Origin: Lysinibacillus contaminans
GTDB lineage: Bacteria; Bacillota; Bacilli; Bacillales_A; Planococcaceae
Assembly (NCBI RefSeq): GCF_001278945.1
Contig: NZ_LGRV01000003.1
Coordinates: forward strand, 1,922,001-1,986,000
DNA length: 64,000 nucleotides
Direction: 5' to 3'
Position 1 is the stretch's first letter; every line of letters starts with the position of its first letter. Positions 9,656 through 18,490 of this stretch are shown here, one piece after another. The translations under genes were made by a program, and so were the position numbers. Under the pieces are notes generated by a model, which was not told where the DNA came from, did no database searches, and saw only the letters and a list, made by a program, of their open reading frames with translations.

Positions 9656-9791
9656 TACTAATACCTCCATTTTCTTTAAGACTAAATTCTTTACTTTCAC
9701 GATCATACAGCCATACGGCTAATGCAGGAGTATAAAACCTACTAATTAGCCCAATTGTAGGCAGTATTTGAGTCCATATGAACACTGTCAT
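9639..9791 (-). pseudogene. probable C-terminal remnant of a membrane transporter
   Basis: A 50-codon frame on the minus strand reads WTQILPTIGLISRFYTPALA, then VWLYDRESKEF and a polar tail. This resembles the last helix and tail of a membrane carrier, but it has no ribosome binding site and no upstream body. Its end overlaps the start of the peptidase gene by 17 bases. I take it as the leftover end of a transporter gene once coupled to the peptidase; the family is not recognised. Confidence 0.3.
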
Positions 9792-10012
9792 CAAGATATA
9801 CTTCTTGCTTCTATAAGCTTTGGAACAAGTTGTTTATTTTCCAAATTTGTACTTAAACTATACTTAATAACCCTCTTTTTTGGAATTTCCCATTCTTCAA
9901 AAAATCTCTCCTTATTTATAAAGTTATATTTCATAATAATGAAAAAATAACATAAATGATAGCATAGAAATTTCTTATACAACTTAATTAATAAATATAC
10001 TTCTAATAAAAT

Positions 10013-10057
10013 AGAGACTCCAAAACCCCTTAAATCAGGTTTTTTAGAGTCTCTTTT
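10013..10057. terminator. terminator-like hairpin
   Basis: AGAGACTC (10013-10020) pairs with GAGTCTCT (10047-10054), and AAAACC with GGTTTT inside. TTTT follows on the plus strand and ATTTTATT on the minus strand. It sits just 3' of the broken cyclophilin gene and probably ended its transcript. Confidence 0.5.
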
Positions 10058-10111
10058 CATTAATACTTACACTATAAGTTAAGATCGCCCAATTTCGTAT
10101 TGTCACATCCT

Positions 10112-10755
10112 CTATTTTCGTATTTCTCGAGCCAGGTAGTCAAAGCCATTCGTATCCACTTCGACTTTTTTAAATCGGATTATCTGCACCAGCTCGTTCA
10201 GCGGCAGTGATAGCGTCCGCTGTCTTCATGCCCTCAATTACATCTCAAAAAGCTACATATTCTCCGTCAAATTGTCAGCGATTCTTCTACCATAATAGAA
10301 AATTACGATTCCGCAGAATTTGAATCATTCGGCAATGCTATTGAAATGACACCGAGATTATGTTTCAAATTATTTTCAAAACCATTGTTAGAAAATTCAC
10401 CTTCAATAGAGTATACTGCATGAACACTTTATCTTTCTAATTCCGAAAAAAACGTAACTACTTATGATTGGCTGTATAACTTGCTGATGATATAGCTCTC
10501 TATGCCTTCTAGAAGTGCTGTTCCACTTTGGTACATTATTAAATTCTAATAGATTCCTCAAATTTTTTATTCTCTCACGCATAAAATAATCATTTAGTCC
10601 CTTCCCATCGAGAATTTACTGCGTATATTTTCAACCTCTGTACTCTCACTCACTGGGAATATTCCCAGTTTAGCACAATCAATTATCAGACTATTTAATA
10701 ATACAAGTACAGCACTTCCTAAAAAACAATAAGGTAATTTCATATTTCTATTCAT
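10112..10755 (-). pseudogene. degraded peptidyl-prolyl isomerase (cyclophilin) lipoprotein gene
   Basis: Read on the minus strand, pieces in different frames reassemble a cyclophilin. They are an ATG with a signal-like stretch ending IIDC (from 10755), then YSIEGEFSNNGF and NNLKHNLGVISIALPNDSNS (near 10420-10340), and a stop where the conserved SQFF would be. Next come FDGEYVAF, a stop, DVIEGMKTADAITAAERAGA, and in a third frame VEVDTNGFDY to the end at 10112. At least three in-frame stops and two frame changes make it non-functional. The family places these extracytoplasmic foldases on the membrane surface. The middle of the N-terminal half is too eroded to align. Confidence 0.75.
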
Positions 10756-11066
10756 CGAAACTAGCCCTTTCAATTCTTATATTAATACAAATTATCATCA
10801 GGAATTTTTATAAACAAACTGCTGCGATAATTTTAACAATAGTGCGAAAAATATAATCGAATACGTATTTAAGGACATAAAAAGATTGAGTCCGGTACAA
10901 TACCGAATTCAATCATCCGTAGTTACTTTATAGTAAATAGTGTCTAACTTTTGGGGCACTTAACCAGCAACGGGGTAATGTCGAGAAGGTATTCCTTAAA
11001 TCCCCTCAATTAATCTAGCCTATAATAATAAATAACCATCTTTCCATTCAATTAAGGAGAAGCAAC
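10756..11066. other. non-coding gap
   Basis: AT-rich; I see no convincing gene or hairpin. It probably holds the promoter of the BRCT gene, but no clear hexamers stand out. Confidence 0.4.
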
Positions 11067-11393
11067 ATGAACAATAATATGAACAACACAGAAGACATCA
11101 TCCTGTCTGACCCATCCGAATGCTTGATGCATCCATTTACTAATAAACAAATTGTCTTTACAGGAGCTCTTTCTACTATGACACGTTCAAAAGCTGCGAA
11201 AAAAGTGCGAGCTTATGGAGGAATTATGCAAGGGGCTGTTACAAAGGAGACGAATTTCTTAATTCTTGGGGAGAAACGTCGTGGGATAAGTACTAAGCAG
11301 AAGAAAGCTGAGCAATTGATAAATCATGGCTTTGACATTCAAATTATCCCGGAAGACGATTTTCTTTGGCTTATTTCTATACAAAAAGAATAG
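11067..11393 (+). CDS. stand-alone BRCT-domain protein
   Basis: The 108-residue protein is essentially one BRCT domain: KQIVFTGALSTMTRSKAAKK (first strand and helix, ~28-47), AYGGIMQGAVTKETNFLILG (the G-G and TNFLI core), then KAEQLINHGFDIQIIPEDDFLWLI. This is the kind of domain found at the C-terminus of NAD-dependent DNA ligase, where it binds DNA ends or protein partners. A good AAGGAG site lies 8 bases before the ATG. It has no fused catalytic domain and no obvious operon partner, so its job is unknown. Confidence 0.8.
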   Translation: MNNNMNNTEDIILSDPSECLMHPFTNKQIVFTGALSTMTRSKAAKKVRAYGGIMQGAVTKETNFLILGEKRRGISTKQKKAEQLINHGFDIQIIPEDDFLWLISIQKE

Positions 11394-11440
11394 CTCCAGT
11401 ACTGATACGCAAAAGCAATTATAAAAAACTAGCATAATTA

Positions 11441-11494
11441 TTGACATAAAGTTATTTCTATATAATAATAGCTATTGCTTTAGAATTATTTTAA
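11441..11494 (+). promoter_or_regulatory. ahpCF control region with PerR-box-like palindrome
   Basis: TTAGAATTATTTTAA at 11480-11494 matches the PerR box TTATAATNATTATAA at 13 of 15 positions. It lies just downstream of TATAAT (11461-11466). A TTGACA at 11441-11446 is only 14 bases before that hexamer, so the exact -35 is uncertain. Peroxide-inducible control of ahpCF by PerR is established in Bacillus; here it is inferred from the box. Confidence 0.6.
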
Positions 11495-11601
11495 TTAAGA
11501 AATGATAATTAAATTCAATAAAAATTATTATTTACCTTATAAAATTATGGTTTTATAACCAAACTATCTAAGCACAAAACCATATTAGGAGGAGATTTAT
11601 T

Positions 11602-12171
11602 ATGTCTCTAATCGGAAAAGAAATTTTACCATTTAAAGCTTCTGCTTACAACGCTGGCAACGGCGAATTTATCGAGGTTACTGAACAAAACATGAAAGGT
11701 CAATGGAGTGTTGTTTGCTTTTATCCTGCAGACTTTACATTCGTTTGCCCTACTGAGCTTGAAGATCTTCAAAACCAGTACGCTGAGCTAAAAGAACTTG
11801 GAGTTGAAGTTTTCTCTGTTTCAACAGATACACACTTTACTCATAAAGCATGGCATGATCACTCAGAAGCTATTAGCAAAATTAGATATATAATGATTGG
11901 TGACCCTTCACAAAAAATCACTCGTAACTTCGATGTATTGGACGAAGAAGAAGGTCTTGCAGATCGTGGTACTTTCATCATCGACCCAGACGGTGTTGTA
12001 CAAGCACTTGAAATCAACGCAGGCGGCATCGGCCGTGATGCAAGTATTCTTGTGAACAAAATTAAAGCAGCTCAATACGTGCGTAACAATCCAGGTGAAG
12101 TTTGCCCAGCAAAATGGCAAGAAGGTTCTTCTACACTTAAGCCAAGCCTTGATCTTGTAGGTAAAATTTAA
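11602..12171 (+). CDS. ahpC: alkyl hydroperoxide reductase subunit C (peroxiredoxin)
   Basis: The 189-residue 2-Cys peroxiredoxin has the peroxidatic Cys49 in FTFVCPTEL and the resolving Cys168 in EVCPAKW. Length and the [12 protein letters not shown] segment are typical of AhpC. It reduces hydrogen peroxide and organic peroxides in the cytoplasm and is recycled by AhpF. ATG follows AGGAGGAG. It is 12 bases from ahpF and the two form one operon ending at the terminator at 13738. Confidence 0.97.
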   Translation: MSLIGKEILPFKASAYNAGNGEFIEVTEQNMKGQWSVVCFYPADFTFVCPTELEDLQNQYAELKELGVEVFSVSTDTHFTHKAWHDHSEAISKIRYIMIGDPSQKITRNFDVLDEEEGLADRGTFIIDPDGVVQALEINAGGIGRDASILVNKIKAAQYVRNNPGEVCPAKWQEGSSTLKPSLDLVGKI

Positions 12172-12183
12172 GGAGTGCAATCA

Positions 12184-13713
12184 ATGATACTTGATGCAAA
12201 TATTAAAGAACAATTAGCCCAATATCTTCAAATGATGGAGGGTGATGTACTACTCAAAGTTAGTGCTGGATCCGATGATGTTTCTCGTGACATGTTGGCT
12301 TTAGTTGAAGAATTAGCCACTATGTCATCTAGAATTAAAGTAGAAAAAACAGAACTACAGAGAACACCGAGCTTTAGCGTGAATCGTCTCAGCGAAGAAA
12401 CTGGGATAACTTTTGCGGGTATTCCTCTTGGACACGAATTTACTTCATTAGTATTAGCCTTACTTCAGGTAAGCGGAAGAGCTCCAAAGGTCGATCAGAA
12501 AATCATTGATCAAGTGAAAAGAATTGAGGGCGAATATCACTTTGAGTCATACATTAGCTTAAGTTGTCATAACTGCCCTGATGTTGTACAAGCATTGAAC
12601 GTTATGAGCGTTCTCAACCCTAACATTTCACATACGATGATTGATGGTGGTGCATTTAAGGAAGAAGTAGAAGCCAAAAACATTATGGCAGTACCTACAG
12701 TTTTCCTTAATGGAGAATCATTCGGCAGCGGTCGTATGTCACTAGAAGAAATTCTTGCTAAAATGGGAAGTGCTACAGATGCATCCGAGTTTGCTAACAA
12801 GGATCCATTCGATGTACTTGTTGTTGGAGGCGGACCTGCAGGGGCGTCTGCTGCCATCTATGCAGCACGTAAAGGCATTCGTACAGGAATTGTCGCTGAA
12901 CGCTTTGGCGGTCAGATTCTGGACACATTGAGCATCGAAAACTTTATTAGCGTAAAGTCCACTGAAGGCCCTAAGCTTGCAGCAAACCTAGAAGAGCATG
13001 TGAAAGAGTATGACGTTGATGTCATGAATTTACAGCGTGCAAAACGTTTAGAAAAGAAAGACCTTATCGAAGTTGAACTAGAAAACGGTGCTGTTCTAAA
13101 GAGCAAAACTGTCATCCTTTCAACAGGTGCTCGCTGGCGCAATGTTGGTGTACCTGGTGAGGCTGAATTTAAGAATAAAGGCGTAGCCTACTGCCCACAC
13201 TGTGATGGTCCATTGTTTGCTGGCAAAGATGTAGCTGTTATTGGTGGCGGAAATTCCGGTGTCGAGGCGGCCATCGACCTTGCAGGAATTGTGAAGCACG
13301 TTACTGTTCTTGAATTTAATTCAGAGCTAAAAGCAGATTCTGTATTACAAGATCGTCTATACAGTCTGCCAAATGTAACGGTTCTAAAAAATGTTCAAAC
13401 TCAAGAAATTACCGGAACTGACAAAGTAAACGGTATTACTTATGTTGAGCGTGATACAGGAGAAGCTCAGCACATTGAGCTTGCTGGAGTATTTGTTCAG
13501 ATTGGTCTTGTACCTAATACCGACTGGTTAAGTGATACCGTTGAACGTACTAAATTTGGTGAGATCATTGTAGATAATCATGGGGCAACGAATATCCCTG
13601 GTGTATTTGCTGCGGGAGACTGCACGAACAGCCCGTATAAGCAAATCATTATTTCGATGGGATCAGGAGCTACTGCATCTTTAGGTGCATTTGATTATCT
13701 AATCCGAAATTAA
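12184..13713 (+). CDS. ahpF: alkyl hydroperoxide reductase subunit F
   Basis: A 509-residue flavoprotein with N-terminal tandem thioredoxin folds carrying CHNC (~125), then a thioredoxin-reductase-like part with FAD motif [17 protein letters not shown] (~215), redox CPHC near 342, NADPH motif [10 protein letters not shown] and the C-terminal FAD motif VFAAGDCT. It transfers electrons from NAD(P)H to AhpC. ATG 12184 lies 8 bases after AAGGAG; a GTG at 12175 is inside the ribosome binding site and unlikely. Length equals B. subtilis AhpF. Confidence 0.97.
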   Translation: MILDANIKEQLAQYLQMMEGDVLLKVSAGSDDVSRDMLALVEELATMSSRIKVEKTELQRTPSFSVNRLSEETGITFAGIPLGHEFTSLVLALLQVSGRAPKVDQKIIDQVKRIEGEYHFESYISLSCHNCPDVVQALNVMSVLNPNISHTMIDGGAFKEEVEAKNIMAVPTVFLNGESFGSGRMSLEEILAKMGSATDASEFANKDPFDVLVVGGGPAGASAAIYAARKGIRTGIVAERFGGQILDTLSIENFISVKSTEGPKLAANLEEHVKEYDVDVMNLQRAKRLEKKDLIEVELENGAVLKSKTVILSTGARWRNVGVPGEAEFKNKGVAYCPHCDGPLFAGKDVAVIGGGNSGVEAAIDLAGIVKHVTVLEFNSELKADSVLQDRLYSLPNVTVLKNVQTQEITGTDKVNGITYVERDTGEAQHIELAGVFVQIGLVPNTDWLSDTVERTKFGEIIVDNHGATNIPGVFAAGDCTNSPYKQIIISMGSGATASLGAFDYLIRN

Positions 13714-13737
13714 TGATAAAACCCTTCTCTAAATGAA

Positions 13738-13780
13738 AAAGCCAGTGGAATTTTACGACGAGTAAAATTCCACTGGCTTT
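13738..13780. terminator. terminator after ahpF
   Basis: GCCAGTGGAATTTTAC (13741-13756) pairs perfectly with 13762-13777, with AAA on the left and TTT on the right; it could act on both strands. Confidence 0.8.
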
Positions 13781-13895
13781 GATTGTTTTCACAATAAAGT
13801 AAGGGGACCACTTCCTTAAAAGGAGGCTTAACGCTCGCTCTCTGGATGCGCGTGTGTTGGAGAGGAAAGCAACTACCACTTTAAAACAGAAATAA

Positions 13896-14072
13896 ATGTT
13901 GATAACTGACCAAAAACATCAGGGAAAAGGATATAGAAAAGAGGCGATTAAACTTATCATATTAGATATTAGAAATATGAAAGAGGATCGCCATCAAACT
14001 ATTACACTTTCTTATGAGCATTCTAATGAACACGCAAAACGAGTCTATGAAAAATTGATTTCTATGAAATAG
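13896..14072 (+). pseudogene. GNAT acetyltransferase remnant
   Basis: A 58-codon frame reads DQKHQGKGYRKEAIKLII, then SYEHSNEHAKRVYEKL. That is the acetyl-CoA-binding Q-x-x-G-x-G/A loop and the following strand-helix of a GNAT enzyme, but the N-terminal half and the last strand are missing and no ribosome binding site precedes it. It is most likely a decayed acetyltransferase gene. The rest of the gap 13781-14442 shows no gene. Confidence 0.55.
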
Positions 14073-14442
14073 ATGGGCTTATAAACGGGGATAAACAAGT
14101 ATCACTCTTGACGTTTTAACATGAAAAAGCTGAAAGAGGGCTAAAAAATAGTTGAGCCTTCTTTTATTTCTATTTTAATTACCCTATATTTGTCCAATAA
14201 GAAGCAGCCTTTTTTCTTTTTTCATTTCCTAAGACCTATTTAAAATTAATATTCAACCATTTCTATTGCTTTTTTAACAATTTTCTATTAACATCTCTAT
14301 GTTACCATTCTCTAAGTACGGTTCTTTTTTATTAAATATGGAAAAAATATTCACTACAATCACAAATAAAAGAGATTACTATACGAAAGGGAATTATATC
14401 GGAGACACACACATCATGTTTTAATTCATCAGGAGGTTACAT

Positions 14443-15624
14443 ATGCAATACATTATTTCTATTTTAGGCATTCTTGTTGTATTGTTTTTGGCTTGGTTGG
14501 CAAGTTCCAATCGAAAAGAGATAAAAATCAAACCAATTATCACAATGATTGTCATACAAATTCTTTTATCTTTGTTATTATTAAATACAGAATTTGGATT
14601 AATCATCATCAAGGGAATTGCTTCTGTTTTTAACAAGCTGCTCGAATATGCAAATGAAGGGGTTTCCTTCGTGTTTGGTGGCATAGCGAATGAAGGAGAG
14701 GCTCCATTCTTTTTAACTGTGTTGCTACCAATTGTATTTATTTCTGCATTAATTGGTATTCTTCAGCATCTGAAAATCCTACCATTCCTTATGAAAGGAA
14801 TTGGCTTGTTATTAAGTAAAGTGAATGGGATGGGTAAACTTGAATCATATAATGCCGTTGCTTCATTGATGGTCGGACAATCAGAGGTTTTCATCACATT
14901 AAAGAAACAACTTGGTCTGATTTCAAATCAGCGTATGTATACCCTATGTGCGTCAGCAATGTCGACTGTATCAATGTCCATAGTTGGGGCTTATATGACG
15001 ATGCTGGAACCAAAATATATTGTCACAGCTTTAGTTTTAAATCTATTTGGTGGTTTTATCATAGCTTCTATTATTAATCCGTACGAGGTTGACCCAAATG
15101 AGGATTTATTAAAAATTGAGGCGCATGAAAAACAATCCTTTTTTGAAATGCTCGGCGAGTATATCCTTGATGGTTTCAAGGTTGCCGTTATTGTTGGAGC
15201 CATGTTGATTGGGTTCATTGCATTGATGGCGGGATTCAATCATGTGTTTGAGCTATTGTTTAATATTTCTTTCCAGACGATATTAGGTTATATCTTTGCT
15301 CCAGTTGCCTTCATCATGGGGATTCCTTTCTCTGAAGCTGTTAGTGCCGGATCAATTATGGCAACTAAACTGCTGACTAATGAATTTGTGGCGATGTTGG
15401 ATTTATCCGGAGGTAATTATCACTTTAGTGAACGAACAATGGGAATTCTTTCTGTATTCCTTGTTTCCTTCGCCAACTTCTCATCTATTGGTATTATTGT
15501 CGGGGCTGTTAAAAGTCTGGATGAAAAGCAAGGGAATTCTGTCGCTCGTTTTGGGTTGAAACTGTTATATGGTGCCACACTTGTAAGCATACTTTCAAGT
15601 ATCATCGTTAGTTTGATTCTATAA
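14443..15624 (+). CDS. nupC: concentrative nucleoside transporter (NupC family)
   Basis: A 393-residue membrane protein of the CNT family. It has three N-terminal helices, the [12 protein letters not shown] segment (~84), [12 protein letters not shown] (~143), the [13 protein letters not shown] helix, and the C-terminal [21 protein letters not shown] and [12 protein letters not shown] motifs, which form the nucleoside and cation sites. It imports nucleosides with protons or sodium. ATG follows AGGAGGT by 6 bases. It stands alone, with a hairpin at 15705 behind it. Purine nucleoside phosphorylase at 36712 could process what it brings in. Confidence 0.93.
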   Translation: MQYIISILGILVVLFLAWLASSNRKEIKIKPIITMIVIQILLSLLLLNTEFGLIIIKGIASVFNKLLEYANEGVSFVFGGIANEGEAPFFLTVLLPIVFISALIGILQHLKILPFLMKGIGLLLSKVNGMGKLESYNAVASLMVGQSEVFITLKKQLGLISNQRMYTLCASAMSTVSMSIVGAYMTMLEPKYIVTALVLNLFGGFIIASIINPYEVDPNEDLLKIEAHEKQSFFEMLGEYILDGFKVAVIVGAMLIGFIALMAGFNHVFELLFNISFQTILGYIFAPVAFIMGIPFSEAVSAGSIMATKLLTNEFVAMLDLSGGNYHFSERTMGILSVFLVSFANFSSIGIIVGAVKSLDEKQGNSVARFGLKLLYGATLVSILSSIIVSLIL

Positions 15625-15704
15625 AGGTACTGCGTAACCACAGAGTATTTGGCGGTTGAAATTAAAAACAACGGCCAAGAAAAGGCAAACAACCATTAAT
15701 AACT

Positions 15705-15733
15705 GGGTTCTAATTGCATTAGAACCCTTATCA
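15705..15733 (+). terminator. hairpin after nupC
   Basis: GGGTTCTAAT (15705-15714) pairs with ATTAGAACCC (15718-15727); only a weak T stretch follows. Confidence 0.5.
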
Positions 15734-15744
15734 TAATTACTTAA

Positions 15745-15774
15745 AAAAGGCAGTGGTACGCACCACTGCCTTTT
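15745..15774. terminator. bidirectional terminator between nupC and the MBL gene
   Basis: GGCAGTGGT (15749-15757) pairs with ACCACTGCC (15762-15770), flanked by A4 and T4, so it can serve both convergent genes. Confidence 0.8.
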
Positions 15775-15777
15775 GAT

Positions 15778-16626
15778 TTAATAACCGTTCACAAAGTTTG
15801 AAATCGTTTCTATTTCGTCTTCTGTCAATTCCCTTTGAACATGTTTTTCATATTCCTTTATTATTTTCTGTTGATTCCCACCGCAAACATCTGTATATTT
15901 TGCAATCGTTCTAAGCTTGGCTACTTCTTGATTAAATTCCTCTTTTGAAATTGGCTTTTGATGCGAAGGTATATACGTATCTGCATCAAATTGCTCTAAC
16001 TCATCTAATAACCGTAGCGTTTCATTAATCGTATAGTTATCTTTTACAGCATACATTTTAGGATAAATGCAGTCTGCAAGGAAAAGAATCTTTTCTTCCT
16101 TGATATACACGATTGCAGAATCCGCAGCGTGGTCCCCTCCAATATGTTGAACAATACAAGTTACCCCACCAAGGTCGATTTCCATTCGTTTTTCAAAAGT
16201 TACATCTGGTAAGACAATCTTGATATCTCGGTGATCCTTGAATTCCTCCTTAATGGCTCTGGCGCAAAATTCAATTTCCGTTCCCTCTTTCACTCGCGCA
16301 TCGATTGCCTCATCTGACCATGAAAATGGGATTAATTTCTCCATTTCTTCTTTTGTTTCTTTGGAAGCGATGGAAACTGTATTAGATAGTGCTGAAAGAC
16401 CAAAGATATGATCCCAATGCCAATGAGTAAGAACAACTATATCAGGATTGGGAACTCCTCTTTTTAAAAGTTCTTTCTGAAAATAATTAGCATGGTCTTC
16501 CGAGTTCCCTGCATCAATCATTAATGTCTTATTATTACCTACCACCATTCCTAGAATCGGGCGGTCGGTTTCCGATATTGGTGTGATATACCAAAAACTG
16601 TTACCTATTTTGTTAATCGTGTGCAT
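15778..16626 (-). CDS. MBL-fold metallo-hydrolase
   Basis: The 282-residue protein has the metallo-beta-lactamase fold metal motif HWHWDH at ~63-68, a third His in GGDHAADSAI (~164), Asp in LADCIYP (~185) and a late His in PSHQKP. There is no signal peptide, so it is cytoplasmic. The superfamily includes hydrolases acting on lactones, thioesters and nucleotides; no motif here fixes the substrate. It is a single gene with the ATG 6 bases after AGGAGGTAG. Confidence 0.85.
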   Translation of the reverse strand: MHTINKIGNSFWYITPISETDRPILGMVVGNNKTLMIDAGNSEDHANYFQKELLKRGVPNPDIVVLTHWHWDHIFGLSALSNTVSIASKETKEEMEKLIPFSWSDEAIDARVKEGTEIEFCARAIKEEFKDHRDIKIVLPDVTFEKRMEIDLGGVTCIVQHIGGDHAADSAIVYIKEEKILFLADCIYPKMYAVKDNYTINETLRLLDELEQFDADTYIPSHQKPISKEEFNQEVAKLRTIAKYTDVCGGNQQKIIKEYEKHVQRELTEDEIETISNFVNGY

Positions 16627-16867
16627 AAGAGCTACCTCCTTTTTATATTATTTTAATTCAAATAGCAGTAATATACTCTATTAAAGAATTTTCAAAAATC
16701 GGTACTTATTTATGATTTGATTCTCCGCAACTAATTTTTAAGCGGTTTTTTATTAACAATTAGTCTTTATTAATCATATCCAAATACCGCTTAAGAGGAT
16801 TAGAAATTAAGTGGTGAATTCTTTTAACCGCATATACTTATGGTATGGTTCTTCATATCATAAGTAA

Positions 16868-16950
16868 TAGCTCCCTCTACTTATGCGCCGGTTCCACTAA
16901 TTACTTTGCCTTCATCAAATTGATAGCGTCTATTTCCTACGTTATTTTGT
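16868..16950 (-). pseudogene. short decayed coding remnant related to 22838-22925
   Basis: On the minus strand a frame reads NNVGNRRYQFDEGKVISGTG and then stops. A very similar stretch, NNAGRRRYRFGDLKKAEC, occurs at the other locus. Two related fragments without a start or ribosome binding site suggest leftovers of one family; I do not recognise it. The rest of 16627-17000 shows no gene. Confidence 0.35.
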
Positions 16951-17000
16951 TGAATTCTCTTTTTTCTAAAAAACAATTAACTTAGTCAATATAAATATTC

Positions 17001-17041
17001 AAAAAAACAAGCATTCAAAGTCTTTTCACTTTGAATGCTTG
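17001..17041 (-). terminator. terminator of the metK-spe operon
   Basis: CAAGCATTCAAAGT pairs with ACTTTGAATGCTTG around a 6-base loop, and seven T follow on the minus strand. It lies 160 bases after speE; the bases between hold no gene I can see. Confidence 0.85.
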
Positions 17042-17201
17042 GTGACTTATTTCGCTAAAGTCAGTAGCATTTGACGAATTGTTTTACATGCTACTGCTAT
17101 GGATCGTATTGTCTCCACCAACCATTAAGCATTTTTTATTACCTTGATTTCTGAATTAAAATTGTCACTATCACATCAATAACAGTGCTATCTTTTAAGA
17201 T

Positions 17202-18056
17202 TTATTCATCACGATTAAGCGCATCTTTTACATACGTAGGAAGTGCAAATGCGCCAACGTGTAAATCTGTATTGTAATATTTCGTTTTCAGACCAAAGTT
17301 GTCCCATGCCTCTACCTTAATATCTTTAGTAGGATGCAATGCTTTAGAGGCAAATCCGAATAGCCAGTGTCCTGATGGATATGTTGGCATATGGAATTGA
17401 TATACGCTTGCGATTTGGAAAATACCTTTAATTTTTTTATGTGCTTTACGCATGTTTTCTGCATACTCAGAGAAGTATGGCGATTCGTGTTGGTTAATTA
17501 AAATGCCTTGTTCATTTAATACACGGTAGCACTCTTTATAGAAAGCTGTTGTAAATAAGCCTTCACCTACTGAAATTGGATCAGTAGAATCTACTAAAAT
17601 TAAGTCGAATGATTTATCAGCTGCATTTTGAACGTAAGCTAAGCCATCATCGAAAATCATTTCCATACGTGGATCTTCTTCAACACCCGCTGCTGTTATT
17701 GGAAGGTATTTTTGGCTTAAACGGAATACTAATTCATCGATTTCAACCATTACTACTTTTTCAACTGATTTGTAGCGTAACACTTCACGAGCAGTACCGC
17801 CGTCACCACCGCCTATAATTAACACTTTTTTTATATCTGGGTTTGTAGCGAATGCTGGGTGAGTTATCATATCGTGATAAACGAATTCATCTTTTTCATT
17901 GACCATCATCAATCCATCTAAAGTGAAGAAAGTACCCAACTCATCACCTTTATAAAAATCGATTTTTTGGAATGGAGTTTGTTCACTATGAATCTCTTCA
18001 TTATACCCAATTGAAAATTTACAATGATCGCTCCATTGTTCTGTATACCATTTCAT
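17202..18056 (-). CDS. speE: spermidine synthase (polyamine aminopropyltransferase)
   Basis: A 284-residue SpeE: N-terminal WYTEQWSDHCKFSI strand region, then a Rossmann methyltransferase-like core with IIGGGDGGTAREVLRY (~90, binds decarboxylated SAM), catalytic VDSTDP and YPSGHW. It adds an aminopropyl group to putrescine, or another amine, giving spermidine and methylthioadenosine. It is the last gene of the metK-decarboxylase-speD-speE operon, abutting speD. No speB (agmatinase) is present, so the acceptor amine is not settled by context. Confidence 0.95.
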   Translation of the reverse strand: MKWYTEQWSDHCKFSIGYNEEIHSEQTPFQKIDFYKGDELGTFFTLDGLMMVNEKDEFVYHDMITHPAFATNPDIKKVLIIGGGDGGTAREVLRYKSVEKVVMVEIDELVFRLSQKYLPITAAGVEEDPRMEMIFDDGLAYVQNAADKSFDLILVDSTDPISVGEGLFTTAFYKECYRVLNEQGILINQHESPYFSEYAENMRKAHKKIKGIFQIASVYQFHMPTYPSGHWLFGFASKALHPTKDIKVEAWDNFGLKTKYYNTDLHVGAFALPTYVKDALNRDE

Positions 18057-18490
18057 TAAATCACGCCCTCTAATACTTCTTGTTTCACTAGAATTGTATC
18101 AATTTTTTGTTCTGCAAATTGGCGAATTTTATCTGCCATTCCTCGAGGTACTTCAAATGATTCTGTCTTTTTCGCTTGTAGTTTTTGTTCTAAATATTCT
18201 GCTGCTTTCCAAGGACTTACTGAATCGCCACAAGTGTATACATCTACTGAAGCAAATCCGTATTCTGGCCAAGTGTGAATCGTTAAATGTGATTCAGCGA
18301 TTATGACTGCACCTGAAACGCCATAAGGGTTGAAATGGTGGAAGCAAGATTCTACAATTGTCGCCCCAGAATAGTCTGCCGCTTCGTTCATAAACTGCTC
18401 GATTAAAGCATTTTGCTCAATAATTTCACTTGGACAACCATAAAATTCGATTAATACGTGTCTACCTAATGTTGATAATTCTATACTCAT
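18056..18490 (-). CDS. speD: S-adenosylmethionine decarboxylase proenzyme (class 1B)
   Basis: The 144-residue proenzyme has the self-cleavage site E66-S67-H68 in IIAESHLTIHTWPE, which yields the pyruvoyl group on the new N-terminus, and the conserved VDVYTCGD. It makes decarboxylated SAM for SpeE. Length suits the short bacterial form (SpeH type). It overlaps the upstream decarboxylase gene by 4 bases and touches speE, so the three are translated as a unit. Confidence 0.95.
   Translation of the reverse strand: MSIELSTLGRHVLIEFYGCPSEIIEQNALIEQFMNEAADYSGATIVESCFHHFNPYGVSGAVIIAESHLTIHTWPEYGFASVDVYTCGDSVSPWKAAEYLEQKLQAKKTESFEVPRGMADKIRQFAEQKIDTILVKQEVLEGVI

Noticed and set aside
9791-10060. 89-codon minus-strand frame
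   Set aside because: It runs through a terminator-like hairpin and has no ribosome binding site; its last part may be a gene remnant but no family is visible.
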